Origin: Coenobita brevimanus
Taxonomy: Eukaryota > Arthropoda > Malacostraca > Decapoda > Coenobitidae
Assembly (NCBI GenBank): GCA_032717465.1
Contig: CM064732.1
Span: forward strand, 37,515,924-37,579,923
Direction: 5' to 3'
DNA: 64,000 nt
This document shows, piece after piece, positions 1 through 11,233 of this stretch (its first letter is position 1; each line of letters begins with the position of its first letter). The position numbers and the translations under genes are program-made. Below the pieces are notes generated by a model. The model saw only the letters and a program-made list of their open reading frames with translations. It ran no database searches and had not been told where the DNA came from.

Positions 1-30
<30 letters not shown>
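1..30. repeat. (GT)n microsatellite
   Basis: Perfect GT dinucleotide run cut by the window start. It abuts the 3' end of a minus-strand LINE, whose tail would read (AC)n, so it may be the LINE's own 3' simple-repeat tail. Confidence 0.95.
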
Positions 31-31
<1 letters not shown>

Positions 32-1230
32 CTTACCTAATTGTTCTTACTTAATTGTATCTTTACAGGAATGAGTCAAGCTCGTACCGTCCCGTGTCTT
101 AAACCATATTTATCGTACATATCCTTAAATTTGTGAATTGTTTTGGCACACACTATTTCATTCGGTAGTGCATTCCATTGATCAATTGCTCTGTTTGGGA
201 AACTGAATTTCCTCACGTCTTTATCACCTCTCTTCTTATGCAGTTTTTTGCAGTGTCCTCTTGCTGATGCTTCCCCATATGTTAAGTAATCATTTATGTC
301 TATTTTCTCCTTCCCTGATATGCATTAATATAGCATTATCATGTCACCTCTTTTCCTTCTCTCCTGTAGTGTGGGTAGATTCAGTTTATTTAGTCTTTCT
401 TCGTAGCTTAGGTCCCTTAAGCTTGGTATCCATCTTGTAGCGGCCCTTTGAACTTTTTCAGTCTTGTCTATGTGTTTTTTGAGATGAGGACTCCAGACTA
501 CTGATGCATACTCCAGGGTTGGTCTGATGAATGATGTTATTATCCTTCTTAGCATGTCTTCATTTTTGTATGTGAATGCTATTCTCATATTTGCAAGCAG
601 TGTATACATGTTCCGTACCTTCTCACTGATGTGGTCAGCCGGAGATAGTCTGTTATTGATAATCACACCTAGGTCCTTCTCTCTTTCTGATGTGTGTAGG
701 GTTTTATTTCCTAACGTATAATCCCAATCAGGTATTTTTCCACTTTTACCAAACTTGATTACATGACACTTGTCCACATTGAATTCCATTTGCCATGTAT
801 TACTCCATTCACGAAGTTTATTTAATTCTTCTTGTAGCTCTTTACAAGAGTCTGTGTTAGTAATTCACCTTTGTATTTTTGCATCATCTGCAGACATGTT
901 TAGATAGCTTTCATTTCCAGTGTTACTGTCTATATCATTTATATACACTAAAAACATGATTGGTGCCAGCACTGAGCCCTGTGGTATTCCACTAGTCACT
1001 TCTTTCCATGATGAGTAGTTTCCCCTTAGTACTGTTCTCATTTCTCTTTTTATGAGAAAGTCTTGCATCCAGCAAAACAGTTTGCCTTGAATTCCTCCTT
1101 GATGGTACAGTTTCCATAAAAGTCTTTGGTGTGGTACTTTGTCAAATGCTTTCTTGAAATCTAAATAGATACTGTCCACCCATCCTTCTCTTTCCTGTAT
1201 TGTGTCTGTTACTCTGTCATAGTAGCTCAA
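31..1230 (-). mobile_element. CR1/L2-like LINE, 5'-truncated copy
   Basis: The 3' half of a non-LTR retrotransposon. The protein part spans 1230 down to 76. It is followed on the minus strand by two tandem copies of a 14-base unit, AATTARGTAAGAAC, and then the (AC)n run at the window edge. Short tandem 3' ends without poly-A are typical of CR1/L2-type LINEs. The 5' end stops abruptly at an (AT)n tract near 1231, consistent with truncation on insertion or later microsatellite growth. No target duplication can be checked because the 3' flank lies outside the window. Confidence 0.75.
76..1230 (-). pseudogene. LINE reverse transcriptase, C-terminal half, two in-frame stops
   Basis: RNA-templated DNA polymerase of a CR1/L2-like LINE. 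One minus-strand frame stays open from 1230 to the terminal TGA at 76-78, broken only by TGA at 865-867 and TAA at 325-327. In order it shows YLDFKKAFDKVPH (palm motif with the first catalytic Asp), SGIPQGSVLAP, and SADDAK where FADD or YADD is expected. Then follow the thumb region (DKCHVIKFG, LGVIINN, LEYASVVWSPH) and a C-terminal WNALPNEIV motif. The N-terminal RT fingers and the endonuclease are missing. The two stops and the F/Y-to-S change beside the catalytic DD mean it is inactive, but conservation of a single frame over 385 codons points to a fairly young copy. Clade assignment rests on motif style only. Confidence 0.85.
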
Positions 1231-1266
1231 TATATATATGTATATATATATTCATTTACACCGACA

Positions 1267-1325
<59 letters not shown>

Positions 1326-1344
1326 GAGTTGAATGTAATACGAC

Positions 1345-1401
<57 letters not shown>

Positions 1402-1430
1402 AATTAAGATTAAATTAATATAATAAGACT

Positions 1431-1464
<34 letters not shown>

Positions 1465-1493
1465 AATTAAGATGAATTGAATGTAATAAGACT

Positions 1494-1560
<67 letters not shown>

Positions 1561-1593
1561 TGAGTTGAAGGTGAACAACTGTGTCGGTGTAAA

Positions 1594-1664
<71 letters not shown>

Positions 1665-1669
1665 ATATA

Positions 1670-1733
<64 letters not shown>

Positions 1734-1735
1734 GT
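1231..1735. repeat. Microsatellite cluster bounded by a 19-bp inverted repeat
   Basis: Four (GT)n runs (about 1270-1320, 1347-1400, 1433-1462, 1495-1557) are separated by related 30-40 bp spacers of the form CAATTAAGATnnATTnAAT. They are followed by long (AT)n tracts with a short (AATAT)n piece around 1657-1680. The 19 bases at 1251-1269 (start TTCATTTACACC) are the exact reverse complement of 1579-1597, and (AT)n lies outside both. All open frames here are simple-repeat artefacts. Confidence 0.9.
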
Positions 1736-2236
1736 GGTAGGTGGGGGCGCTCACCATCCACTCCCTTCATGTAGTGCTGCTCTCGGATGTCTGCCCTTTC
1801 CTCTCCTCCATCCTTCTTTCCATCCATCCTCTTCTGTCTTTCCTTCATTCGTTCCTCATTCTTCTGCCTGCGGGTGACTTTACACTCCCTCTTGTGTCTT
1901 TCTTTCCTTCATTCTTTCCTCTTCCTTCTGCCTGTGGGTGACTGTACACTGAGTGACAAGGCAAATAGTTTTCTGTACACCAGGAAACCATTTACTATGC
2001 TGGGTGGTAACCATATAACCAAATTTTGGCTCCTGGTGGTTTAGTGGATAATAAAGGTGCTCCAATCGGATTGAGCCGGTGAAGGTTTATATCCAAGGGA
2101 TGGTTGGGGTTTATTGCTCACATAATGCCACTCAGAGATGAGTGAGGCTGGTCACTCGCATCTTAAATGCCAAGACCAACTTTCCTAGCCCCAGGCTCCT
2201 ACGCTCCTCATGGGACAACGTAGGATTGGATGATGG
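1736..2236 (+). repeat. Dispersed SINE-like repeat, copy 1
   Basis: The sequence recurs in the window. The stretch around 1970-2020 (ACCATTTACTATGCTGGGTG then ACCATATAA) matches 9130-9170 and the halves at 35370-35392 and 38603-38612. The later part (ATAATGCCACTCAG, then a CCCCAGGCTCCTACGCTCC-like block) matches 38720-38800. Inside, TGGTTTAGTGG at about 2035 resembles a tRNA A box, and GGTTTATATCC about 50 bases on is a weak B box. A tRNA-derived SINE with a 5' extension is therefore possible. The left end is a C/T-rich stretch (1790-1930). No protein signal is seen. Confidence 0.6.
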
Positions 2237-2240
2237 ATGG

Positions 2241-2302
<62 letters not shown>
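2237..2302. repeat. Compound (AT)n(GT)n microsatellite
   Basis: Simple dinucleotide runs at the 3' end of the SINE-like repeat. They may be that repeat's tail. Confidence 0.9.
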
Positions 2303-2305
<3 letters not shown>

Positions 2306-2610
2306 CCACATTGTTTGTTTGTTTGTCCTTCAATCACGCCCAAACCAAGGGCCAGAGACCCCCAGACCCATATATATTCTGAATCAGGATGACCTAAGGA
2401 TGGTTTTAAGGGGTCAAACTTTGTATCTGGGCCATTTGTGGTCACCGGTAGAGTGTTCACCATTTTGGCCAGGGCAACGCCGGGTACCCCTGCAGCCCAA
2501 TTTTTGGCATGGAGACTCACATGACCTCCAGTATGGACATAGGCTGTGTGAGGTTGACCTCTGAGGTCATTTGGGGTCACCAGTCAGAGGTCATTTGAGG
2601 TCACCATTAA
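2303..2610 (+). repeat. Dispersed non-coding repeat with internal tandem duplication
   Basis: The segment at about 2450-2500 (GTGTTCACCATTTTGGCC then GCCGGGTACCCCTGC) is repeated in diverged form at 2767-2810 (GTGTTTGCCTTTTTGGCC then GCCGGATACCCCTAC). This suggests a dispersed element, possibly with a tRNA-like core. At 2560-2605 a unit GAGGTCATTTGRGGTCACC occurs twice in tandem. No coding signal. Confidence 0.5.
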
Positions 2611-2810
2611 TAGTAAACAAGTGTGCACAAATACTGTGCGTTAGTCTGCGAAAGCTGAAACAGAATATTCCTGGACCTCTTATTATCCGTCTTCAAAAAC
2701 ATAAGAACGGCACATGGTCCATCTGGAGAAGAAAGAAAGGTTGAACTAGAACGAACAGGATTAGCGTGTTTGCCTTTTTGGCCCTGGAAATGCCGGATAC
2801 CCCTACTAGT

Positions 2811-2902
2811 ATTTACATATATGTATATTATATCAATATATATAAATATAAATATACATCTATATAGATACACATATTCAAACATATATATATATTGCAC
2901 AT

Positions 2903-2940
<38 letters not shown>
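2811..2940. repeat. AT-rich tract with (AT)n microsatellite
   Basis: A/T-rich sequence ending in a clean (AT)n run at about 2906-2936. Open frames across it are low-complexity. Confidence 0.85.
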
Positions 2941-2942
<2 letters not shown>

Positions 2943-3850
2943 TATGGGAAAGCAAAGGAGAAATGAGACGATCGTAATGAAAACTGAAAAGGGAAAAGAA
3001 TTAACCCGCTGCTTCCCATCAACGTGAATTAACGTCCACACGTTTTGTCACTGCCAATCCTGTTGACGTACATAAATGCGAATCAATTGCAAGGTCTCTA
3101 ATTTGCACAATTTTCAATTTTCGCGAGTGATTTTTGGTACGTATACACGGGACACCTTCCTCTACAAGATGAGAGGCAGGGACAATGCCTTACCCAGCAT
3201 GACCTCCCCCCCACACGCCAATGTCTCGGCAATTCACCTGCTACCAGTGACCTGGCCAGTAAAGACATGTCGTGCCACGGTACGAAATTCAAGGCCAGAG
3301 TGATTCCCCAATCGATGACAATGTGGAGGACAAACTTTACATAGCATTAGAGGAAGAAACAGTCAGAAATGATGATCAGGTAATGTCGCCAAAAAAGATC
3401 AGGTATGTTGATGTGTTTGGTGAGTGAAACAATGCTTATATTGCCTATATTACTGTGTGAAAACCAATATACTCTTGTACTACATATAAATTTGTACCAA
3501 ATAATTTAATAAATACCGTTTATGAGTGATGTGGAATGGTTACCCTCCCAGAGAACTCGTTCTCTTTGGAGAAAGCCTGATAGAAAACACAGTAAGGTGA
3601 GGACGTACCGCTACTTGTATCGAGTATTTTAAACCTCAGGTGAGCGATTTCTCTATGAATTTTCGATGTTGCTCACCAAAAGCGGAGGTTTGAGCCAAAA
3701 AAAAAAAAAAATCCAAAAATGGTCGGGATTGGGGGGAGTCAGTGGTGGAAAAGTGGTCGGGACGGGGTGGGTTAATATGTATCATTTATCAGAAGGTTTT
3801 ATATCCAACCCTTTCTATTCATATCCTTATCTAACCTACTGGTGTGCCTG
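2941..3850. other. Unannotated interval
   Basis: I see no gene or recognised repeat. There is an A14 run near 3700-3713. Frames are short and show no recognisable domains. Confidence 0.6.
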
Positions 3851-5650
3851 AAACTCTTAACTGAGGGGTCGGCAAGTACATCCATTTGGAAGGCCCGGTA
3901 AAACTGAGTGTTATCTCTAGATAGCTTATACCAGTCGTCTATCACTCTGTTGCCAAGCCAGTTTCTACCTAATTCTATACTAAAGCGGAATTTTTATATT
4001 TTGAAACTATTATTCCTAGGTCTATCCGGTATGCTTACTTTAATACGTTGCCAGAAATAATCGATATTTATTCCCTTCATGCACTTAAACACCTCAATTA
4101 AATCTCCCTTTACACTACGCCTTTCTAGTGCGTCCAAAAGTAATTTAGTCTTTTCAGTCTGTCTTTATATGAAAGTTTCCTTAAATCATTTTTGTCATTC
4201 TTCTCTGTGCATTTTCTATCGTATTTATATCCACTGTATAATAGGCACACCAAAATTGCATACATAGTCTAAATGTTATCTTACTTATACTGGATAAATT
4301 TGCAGTATTGCTTTAGGTGTCCTATTGGTCAAACTGCGTGAAATAAATCCTAGGACCCTGTTCGCTTTATTTCCTGCATTAATACACTGTTGCCTTGGTC
4401 TGAGGTCTTTACTAACCATGACTCCTACATCTCTCGCATTTCGATATATTAATTTCTTTATCTAAGTTGTATCTAGGTTCTGCGATGGTCTTTTCCACGT
4501 CAAGCACTTTACATTTTTTCCACGTTAAATTCCATTTGCCAGTCTTTAGAACATTTGTCCAATATATCGAGGTCCTTTTGTAGGTTAACAAAATCGTCAG
4601 TTGAGTTAATGATACCACCATATTTTTCTGTTATCTGTAAACTTGCCAATACTGCAAGTGATTTCCATGTCTAGATCATTTATATACGTAAAAACAACAG
4701 TGGACCTCGTACTGATCCCTGTGATACACTGCTATTTATTAATCCCCAATCCGACTTAGTGCCATTTATTAAAACTCCACTTTCGTCCCTTCAGCCAGGA
4801 TTCTATCCATTTTAAGATATCACTGTCTATGCCGTGTGCCAGAGCCTTCATTACTATCCTTGCCTTAATCTAGAAGTTTAGTGACTCATGTAGGAGCTGC
4901 CTGTCTTGGGTCAACTGGCCTACTGCAATAATCCTCTCTTCTTACGTTCTCATGTTAACTAATCTTTTGTGTGAGACCCTATCAAAAGCTTTACTAAAGT
5001 CCAGATAAATAACATCGTAAGTTTTATCGTACTTTACCTCCTCACAGATCTCTGAGAAGACTGTTAAGTTTGTGAGCCTGAGACAGGATCGTCCTTGCAT
5101 GAATCTGTACTAACTTTCAGTTAATAAATTAAATATTTCTAAGTATTCTCAAATTTTATTTGCTAAAACTGACTCTAGCAATTTTCTTACTATTAATATT
5201 AGACTTATCGGACGATAATTCGACGCATTTGATTTACCAGCTTATAATAATGGGTACTACGTTTGCGCTCTTCCACGCCTTTGGAACTTCTCCTGAGCTT
5301 GAAGAATTATTAAACAACGTTGTGTTTGAAATAATTCTTCCATGGTTTCCTTTATAGTTTTTGCATAAATATCGTCCAAACCTGACGATTTTTTAAGTGT
5401 TAACTTATTATTTTCAATACTTCCTCCTTATTAATGGTTATTGTACTAAGAATATTGTCTGAATTATCATCCTAAATGTTGCTGCATCGGGGACTGTCTA
5501 GCTTTTCCTTGGTAAACTCTGATAACAATGAATTATTTAGGATGGAGTACATTTCTTTATCTTCCCTTGTGATGTTACCTGATTCTTTTCTAAGAGGTCG
5601 TATCCCATCTTTATTTTTCGTACGGTACAACTGATATGAACGCTTGGAGT
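3851..5650 (-). pseudogene. Old CR1-like LINE reverse transcriptase remnant
   Basis: Minus-strand pieces, in several frames, of a LINE polymerase related in style to the one at 76-1230 but a different family. Reading from 5650 down, there is a finger region, then YLDFSKAFDRVSHKRLV at about 5015-4955. QGSVRGPLLF follows near 4715, then a damaged catalytic loop near 4650 and CSKDWQMEFN-type thumb sequence at about 4560-4510. The tail includes an IPDRPRNNSFKI-like block near 4030 and DDWYKLS near 3925. Many stops and frameshifts make it a long-dead copy. No clear 3' tail or target duplication was found. Confidence 0.75.
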
Positions 5651-5700
5651 TTTGTCACGATTCTCTAGTAACTTTAATTTCATAACTTAGCATTACCCAG

Positions 5701-5726
5701 AGAGAGAGAGAGAGAGAGAGAGAGAA
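5701..5726. repeat. (GA)n microsatellite
   Basis: Clean AG dinucleotide run just upstream (minus sense) of the LINE remnant. Confidence 0.95.
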
Positions 5727-5854
5727 TAGCTGGAGTAGGCCATTAGAGACAAGCCAGATAGTCCTCTCCCCATACCCTGTTAATCTTTCGTAAGACCCTA
5801 ACCTCACGACATTCCTCAGTGTGCTTGTTATAAAGTATATGTCTTTTATTGCCA

Positions 5855-5877
5855 TTTTTTTTTTTTTTTTTTTTTGG
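5855..5877. repeat. Poly-T run
   Basis: About 22 T residues. It could be a minus-strand poly-A tail, but no element body adjoins it convincingly. Confidence 0.8.
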
Positions 5878-6234
5878 TAGCATAATTTATTTCATTGTTA
5901 ATTTTATAATTCTGGACATACTAATCATTTACTTAGGAACAGGGATGTAAGTCTCGAACACTGGTTGTTGTCAGTAAACTTACCAGCTCCCCTAGGACCT
6001 TCGCATCCCTCTTTCTGTAGAAATATGACAGGTGTACTCAACCTCCTTCACTGTGCTCTCCCCTGAAGATGTGAACATACGAAAGTGCTTGGGATATTCC
6101 GTGTTTCCTTTTTCCGTATATATGGATATCAACATATCTATGAACCACATATTATTATGTGATTTATTTGCATATATACATATATACAGTATATGTGCAA
6201 ACATAATACATGCGGCATTTGACAGACAAAATGA
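5878..6234. other. Unannotated interval with possible Penelope-type hairpin
   Basis: Mostly featureless. Around 6063-6092 the string CCTGAAGATG, then CGAAAGTGCTTGG, resembles the conserved hairpin near the ends of many Penelope-like elements. No Penelope protein sequence is attached, so this is weak. Confidence 0.3.
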
Positions 6235-6515
6235 TATAGCATCACTGACTGCGGCAGTGCCGGCCCGTTAGCACCACGGGTCAAATTCTAGTGGGAACAG
6301 GTGGCGTCACTCGACTCAGGTGTCCATCCACCCTTTGTAGCTTTGTAGGTAAAATGAGTACCTAAAGTAACACCTAGGGAAGGTAGCTGTGGCAACTGGA
6401 TAATGCAGTGGCCTTGTATCCCAGGATATTGGATGAATGATCCTTCACAGGCTCAAAGATATGGGTTACGGAGATGATTACCGCTGCTAAGCACCTCATG
6501 ACGTCTTCCCTCACC
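6235..6515 (+). repeat. Probable tRNA-derived SINE
   Basis: A block starting TCACTGACTGCGGCAGTGCC includes GGTCAAATTCT about 30 bases later, similar to a tRNA B box. A 3' body (AACACCTAGGGAAGGTAGC, CAGTGGCCTTGTATCCCAGG) ends with a conserved-looking TATGGGTTACGGAGATG segment. The layout of tRNA-like head plus unrelated body fits a SINE. I found no second copy in the window and no clear target duplication. Family membership is from general resemblance to crustacean SINEs. Confidence 0.45.
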
Positions 6516-6556
6516 TTTTTTTACCATCATCATCAGCAGCAGCAGCATATGGTGAG

Positions 6557-8468
6557 TGGATGGGAAGCACAGGCAGCGAGGACAATGAAAGAAGGGATAC
6601 AGAGTTATATGTAGAGACGAAGAGAAGGGTGAAAAGATAAGCAAACGAGAACAAAAAGAAAATGGATGGGGAATTAGGAAGGAATCTGGGTGTAAAGTGG
6701 AGGGAATGTAAGAAAATGTTCTGAAAGAAGGTAAAAGAGTTAGACAAAGTGATAAACAAGGTAGTAAGGGGGTGAAAGATAAAAATGGTAGATTGACTGT
6801 GGGAAAGAGAGAAAAAGTGAGCAGATGGAGAGAACAATTTCAAGCATTGCTAAACATAGAGCGCGAAAGTAATGCGAGTATAAGTGGTTGGGGAATGGCT
6901 GTTGGAAGGAGGGAAGTGAGAAGGGAGGAAGTGTTCATAGGATGAAAGTAGTGGACGCAATGAAGAAAGTCACAAAGGGGAAAGCCCCAGGAATTGTTGG
7001 AGTGTGTGGTGAAATGAAGTGCGAGGGAGAGATGGTAGTAGAATGGATATGGAAGATGTGCAGATTGGCCTGAGAGGAAGGTAGAGTCCCGGGTGATTGG
7101 AAGTCAAGTATAATTACTTCCGTGTGCAAAGGAAAAAGGGAAAAAGAAGTGTGTGGTAATCATAGGGGCATTTGTCTTCTTAATGTAATAGTAAAAGTAC
7201 AGTACAGTATATGGTAGGATACTTACTGACAGAGTTAGGGAGGTAACAGAGGAATTACTTGGAGAAGAACAGGGAGGTTTTAGGAAGGGAAGAGGTTGCG
7301 TAAATCATATATTCATTCTTATATCTTTGGTGGAAAAGTTTCTAAAGAAGAAAGAGAAGTTGTACGCAGCCTTCATGGATTTGGAGAAAGCATATGACAG
7401 AGTTGACAGACAAGAAATATGAAAAATATTAAGAATATATGGAGTAAATGGGAAGCTGTTGAATGCCGTGATGAGTATGTATAAGGGTCCTAAGGCTATA
7501 ATGCATGTGGATGGTGAACTAGGTGAATTTTTCTATCTGAATGTTAGATTGAAACGGATGTTTCATGTCTCCATGGTTGTTCAGTCTATTTATGGATGAG
7601 GTTATAAACGAGATACAAGGTAGGGCAGTGGATGTTGAAGCGGCCATAATGAGAGAGGGGAGTATTTGGAAACTTCTTGTTCTGTTGACTGCAAATGATA
7701 CTGTATTGTCAAGTGAAGGGGAATTGCAAGGCTTGGTGGATGAGTTTGGGACAATGTGAATGAAACAGAATCTAAAGATGAAAGTAGGGAAGAATAAGTT
7801 ATGGTCTTCGAGAAAAATGAAGTCACTGAACGTTCAGTGAAGTTGGTTGATGAGGAAATAGGAAATGTGAATGCATTTAAGTACTTGGGTAGTGTGATGA
7901 GTAAGGATGGAAATTTAGAGGATGAAGTGCTTGAAAGCGTACAACAGAGAAGAAAGGTTGCTGGTTCTTTGAAAGTTGTAGTAAGAAATAGGCAAATGAG
8001 AGTGGAAGTAAAAAATATTTACTGCATGATGGTATTATGACACCAGCTCTAACGTATGGAAGTGAAGTTTGAACCTTGTCAAGAATGAGAGCAGTGGAAA
8101 TGAGTTATTTGACAGGAGCATGTGAAGTTACATGGAGAGACAGACTGACAAATAAGGAAGTGAAGAAGCATTGTGGTGTGGATGTGGATGTGATAGAAAG
8201 CGTTAGGAGACATACACTGAGGTGGTGTGGCCATGTGGAAAGAAAAGAGAGCGAGAGACTATCGAGGAAAGAGAATGTGAGTGAGGTGGAGGAAGGGAGT
8301 GGGAGGGGGAATCCAAGGATGAGGTGGAGGGATGGAGTGGAGAGGTATATAACAAAGGGGGATGTGAGCTGGAGGGAGGGCAGCGAAAAGACGGGGGACA
8401 GGGCAACATGGAGACGGTTTGTTTGTGGCCACCCCTTACAAGATTAAGACGTCTGGCTATAAATAAGT
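6557..8468 (+). pseudogene. RTE-like LINE reverse transcriptase, degenerate
   Basis: A plus-strand non-LTR polymerase broken across frames. It begins with VSRWREQFQALLN near 6810, then GKAPGIVGVCGEM near 6985 and CGNHRGICLLN near 7155. The palm motif FMDLEKAYDRVDRQE lies at 7372-7416 and SPWLFSLFMDEV near 7570. TANDTVL replaces the catalytic FADDTVL at about 7687. The C-terminal part has FKYLGSVMSKDG near 7880, RWCGHVERKE near 8222 and a terminal WRDGVERYI region. It ends in ATC-rich sequence at 8468. Loss of one catalytic Asp, several stops and frameshifts make it inactive. Confidence 0.8.
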
Positions 8469-8943
8469 AGATCATCACCATCATCATCACAACTTTCTTC
8501 CCATCCTCAGGTGATGTGAGGTAGAGTAAAGAAAGCAAGGAAAAGGAAAGAAAATGATGATGGGGGAACCAATCAACGGCAGGCCTAATGAAATGGGTCA
8601 CAAACCCATTTATTCAAGATTCAAGCTCCCGGAATCCTGGCTCCAGCTGATAGGCATACCTGTCCACACTTAACTTCATATTTCCATATCAGACTGTGTC
8701 AGTCCAACGACTGCTAAGTTAAAAAAAAGGGTGCCAAACCTTTGTCACACACTCCACCATACACATTTCAATCGATCAGCTCTATTCCTTGTTAGCTCCC
8801 TTGCTTTGTTCAGAATCTACTTGTCAGTATCCATATCTCTCTCTCGAACCCATGACCAATATCTGTCCACCTTCTTGCCTGTCACGCCTCCCACCACCTT
8901 TAGACTCACATATATCATTTTCACACTTCTACTTGGTTATAGG

Positions 8944-9400
8944 TGATGGCGACATCATCAGCTCACGTGATGTAAAGCTGCCTGCTTCTTCCTTACCCAT
9001 TCTCGATCATCTGAGTCTGCCCTCCTCTCTTCCTACTTCTCCCTTTCCTTCCTATCACTTTTTATTACTCTTCTTTCCACATCAGATGGCTCAACATTGA
9101 GTGATAAGCCTGATGGTTTCCTGTGACCAGGGAAACCATTTACAACGCTGGGTGGCAACCATATAATAAATAACGGGGTAAAATGGAGGCTACTGTGGTG
9201 CCCCAGTTAACTGGGTGGAGAGATCCGAATGCGGCATTCATTCAGGAACCAAATCTCCACACTGTTCACCGAACCTTGTTGTGGCAAGCCGCTGTCAACC
9301 GAAAGAGGACAGTGGTTCACTGCACAGGACTGCCTTGCAGTGGCAGCTGCTTGTTTGCGGATGATGAGGCTGCCCGGATAAAGGCGGGAGGTGATGAACA
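8944..9400 (+). repeat. Dispersed SINE-like repeat, copy 2 (diverged), plus unidentified sequence
   Basis: The 9090-9170 part (TTGAGTGATAAGCCTGATGG ... CTGGGTGGCAACCATATAAT) matches 1945-2015, and the left end (GGTTATAGGTGATGGCGAC) resembles 35268. It sits where the LINE 3' region should be continuous between 8943 and about 9400. The portion from 9175 to 9400 has no match elsewhere in the window that I could see. Confidence 0.5.
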
Positions 9401-9897
9401 ACAATAAGTATCTTACTTATATCCATCCTCTCCATGTGACCGTACCATGTAGGCATGCTCTCTTCAACTCCGCTGCCAGGACTTCCTTATATGTTTCAAG
9501 ATGCATTCAAGATGCACATTGCTCCTTATATTATTCACTCTCCACATTCCACGCATGTTTATCAAGAATCCTGTCTCCACTGCTCTAACTCCTGATTTTT
9601 TCGTTTTCGTGCCACACCAGAGTCTCACACCCATGTGTTAATGTGGGTACTAATACTCCTTCATGCAATCCTCTTGCAGCTGCCATGCTCAGACCTCTGT
9701 TTCGTATCAAGACTTCATGGCACCAATCACTTTCCTTCCCTGTGCCACTCTACTTTCCACTTGTCTCTCTTTTCTATCATTGCACCCAGGTACTTCAACG
9801 CTCTTTCCAATTCAAGTCTGTTCATTTACGACAGTATTACACAGAAGTTACCTTCTCTTTCAACAATCATCATTTTACGCTTATTTATATTTGCTTT

Positions 9898-10088
9898 CAA
9901 TACCAGTACACCAGTCCTGTATGAGACAGCCCTAGCATGTATTCAATATGGAGGTTGGGTGTTAGCGCCGAAGTGATGACATGTGGAGGTGTAGGAAGAC
10001 TACTGGGCCCCAAGGAGAACCACTGGGCCTTGGGAATAGGCACTGAAGCCTTTGCCCAGAGTCGGACACGTAAAAAAAAAAAAAAAAA
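9898..10088 (+). mobile_element. tRNA-type SINE, 5'-truncated copy
   Basis: The sequence from CAATACCAGTACACC to a 17-base A run (10072-10088) matches, in opposite orientation, the 3' two-thirds of the fuller SINE at 42567-42908. Shared blocks are GTCCTGTATGAGACAGCC, TGTTAGCGCCGAAGTG, ACTACTGGGCC and CCCAGAGTCGGACAC. The tRNA-like head is absent here, as expected for 5' truncation during target-primed insertion. It interrupts LINE copy A. No unambiguous target duplication was seen. Confidence 0.8.
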
Positions 10089-10376
10089 TACACGGAGCTC
10101 ACAGGCATCAACAGAGCTACGCACATCTTCACAGTTCCTGTTCACAATTAGCCAGCAATACAGCATCGTCTGCCTACATACTGTTTGAAATGTTAATTTC
10201 TTTCCGTTTATTACCATGCTCATCCCTCTCTCCATCACCTAAGTGTTTACCTTTCTCATTAGCCCATTCGTAAAGACATTGAGCAGCCATGGGAACATCA
10301 CACATCCTTGTCTTACACAACCACCTACTCGTACACAAGCTTCACTGTCATCATAAGTTCTCTTAACCCTAATCCA

Positions 10377-11233
10377 CCACAGAAAGGGCAAATATGCCCT
10401 TTCCCTTATGTTTTAGCTAAAATCTCCTCGTTCTCAAATGTGAATTTCACTGTGGATCCCCTGTAAATTCATGTGTCACGGTGACACATGCAATCATGCA
10501 CATGTACACATGCAGCCCGAGGAACCGAGCGCCGCGGCGGAGCAGCAGGTAGAAGGGGGGCCAGTCATCTGCTCAGTCATCTCGTTGTTTTTGTCACTGT
10601 GACACATGCACACATGCACACACGCGCACATGCACCATGTGGGTGTGATCAGGGACCACTCCTATTGGATTCAAAAAGAAAACTGGGATTATAGAAGTAC
10701 TTTCCATGCATTCTTTCAATTGAAACCAGAGAATTACAGGGGAGGAGGGGGGCAAAATTGCCCCTCTGGAGTGGATTAGGATGGGGATGCTGCGAACTGT
10801 TTGTGCCCTATGATCGATGATGGGTCGGGGCCCTGCATCCACCCAGCCCCAAAGGACATGTAAGTAGACAAATATAATTCTTCTGCACTTTGAATCTATT
10901 CAACTGGGATTGAACTGAACATAGGGACGCCATAAATTACAGGAAAAATCTAAAAATTTTGCTAAAACAGTTTACCCACCCAAGGAAAATCTGAAATTTT
11001 TAGATGGCGATGATGTCTATTGCGCGGTCTCATATATGACTACCTGCTTGAAGATGTTGTTGAACCTGACCACCACGAACACCATGTACCTATGGGCGGT
11101 GTCAGGGACCACTGCTATTAGATTCAGATAAAAAAACACTTGGGATTATAGAAGTACTTTCCATGCATTCATTCAACTGAAACCAGAGAATTGCAGGGAA
11201 GGGCAAATCTGCCTCTCCTGGGCTGGATTAGAG
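10377..11233. mobile_element. piggyBac-like MITE flanked by TTAA
   Basis: An 857-bp non-coding element bounded by TTAA at 10373-10376 and 11234-11237. The ends form terminal inverted repeats: left CCCTAATCCACCACAG, right (reverse complement) CTCTAATCCAGCCCAG, and both continue into AAGGGCAAAT-like sequence. TTAA targets and CCC-type ends are the signature of piggyBac transposons. It has no transposase. A 130-base block at the right end (11100-11233) is repeated inside at 10640-10778, and two GTCACNGTGACACATGCA arms occur near 10480 and 10597. It interrupts LINE copy A exactly at a TTAA. Confidence 0.8.

Noticed and set aside
1252..1848. 198-codon minus-strand open frame and its overlapping partners
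   Set aside because: Composed of HT, YI and similar dipeptides from (GT)n and (AT)n. It is a microsatellite artefact.
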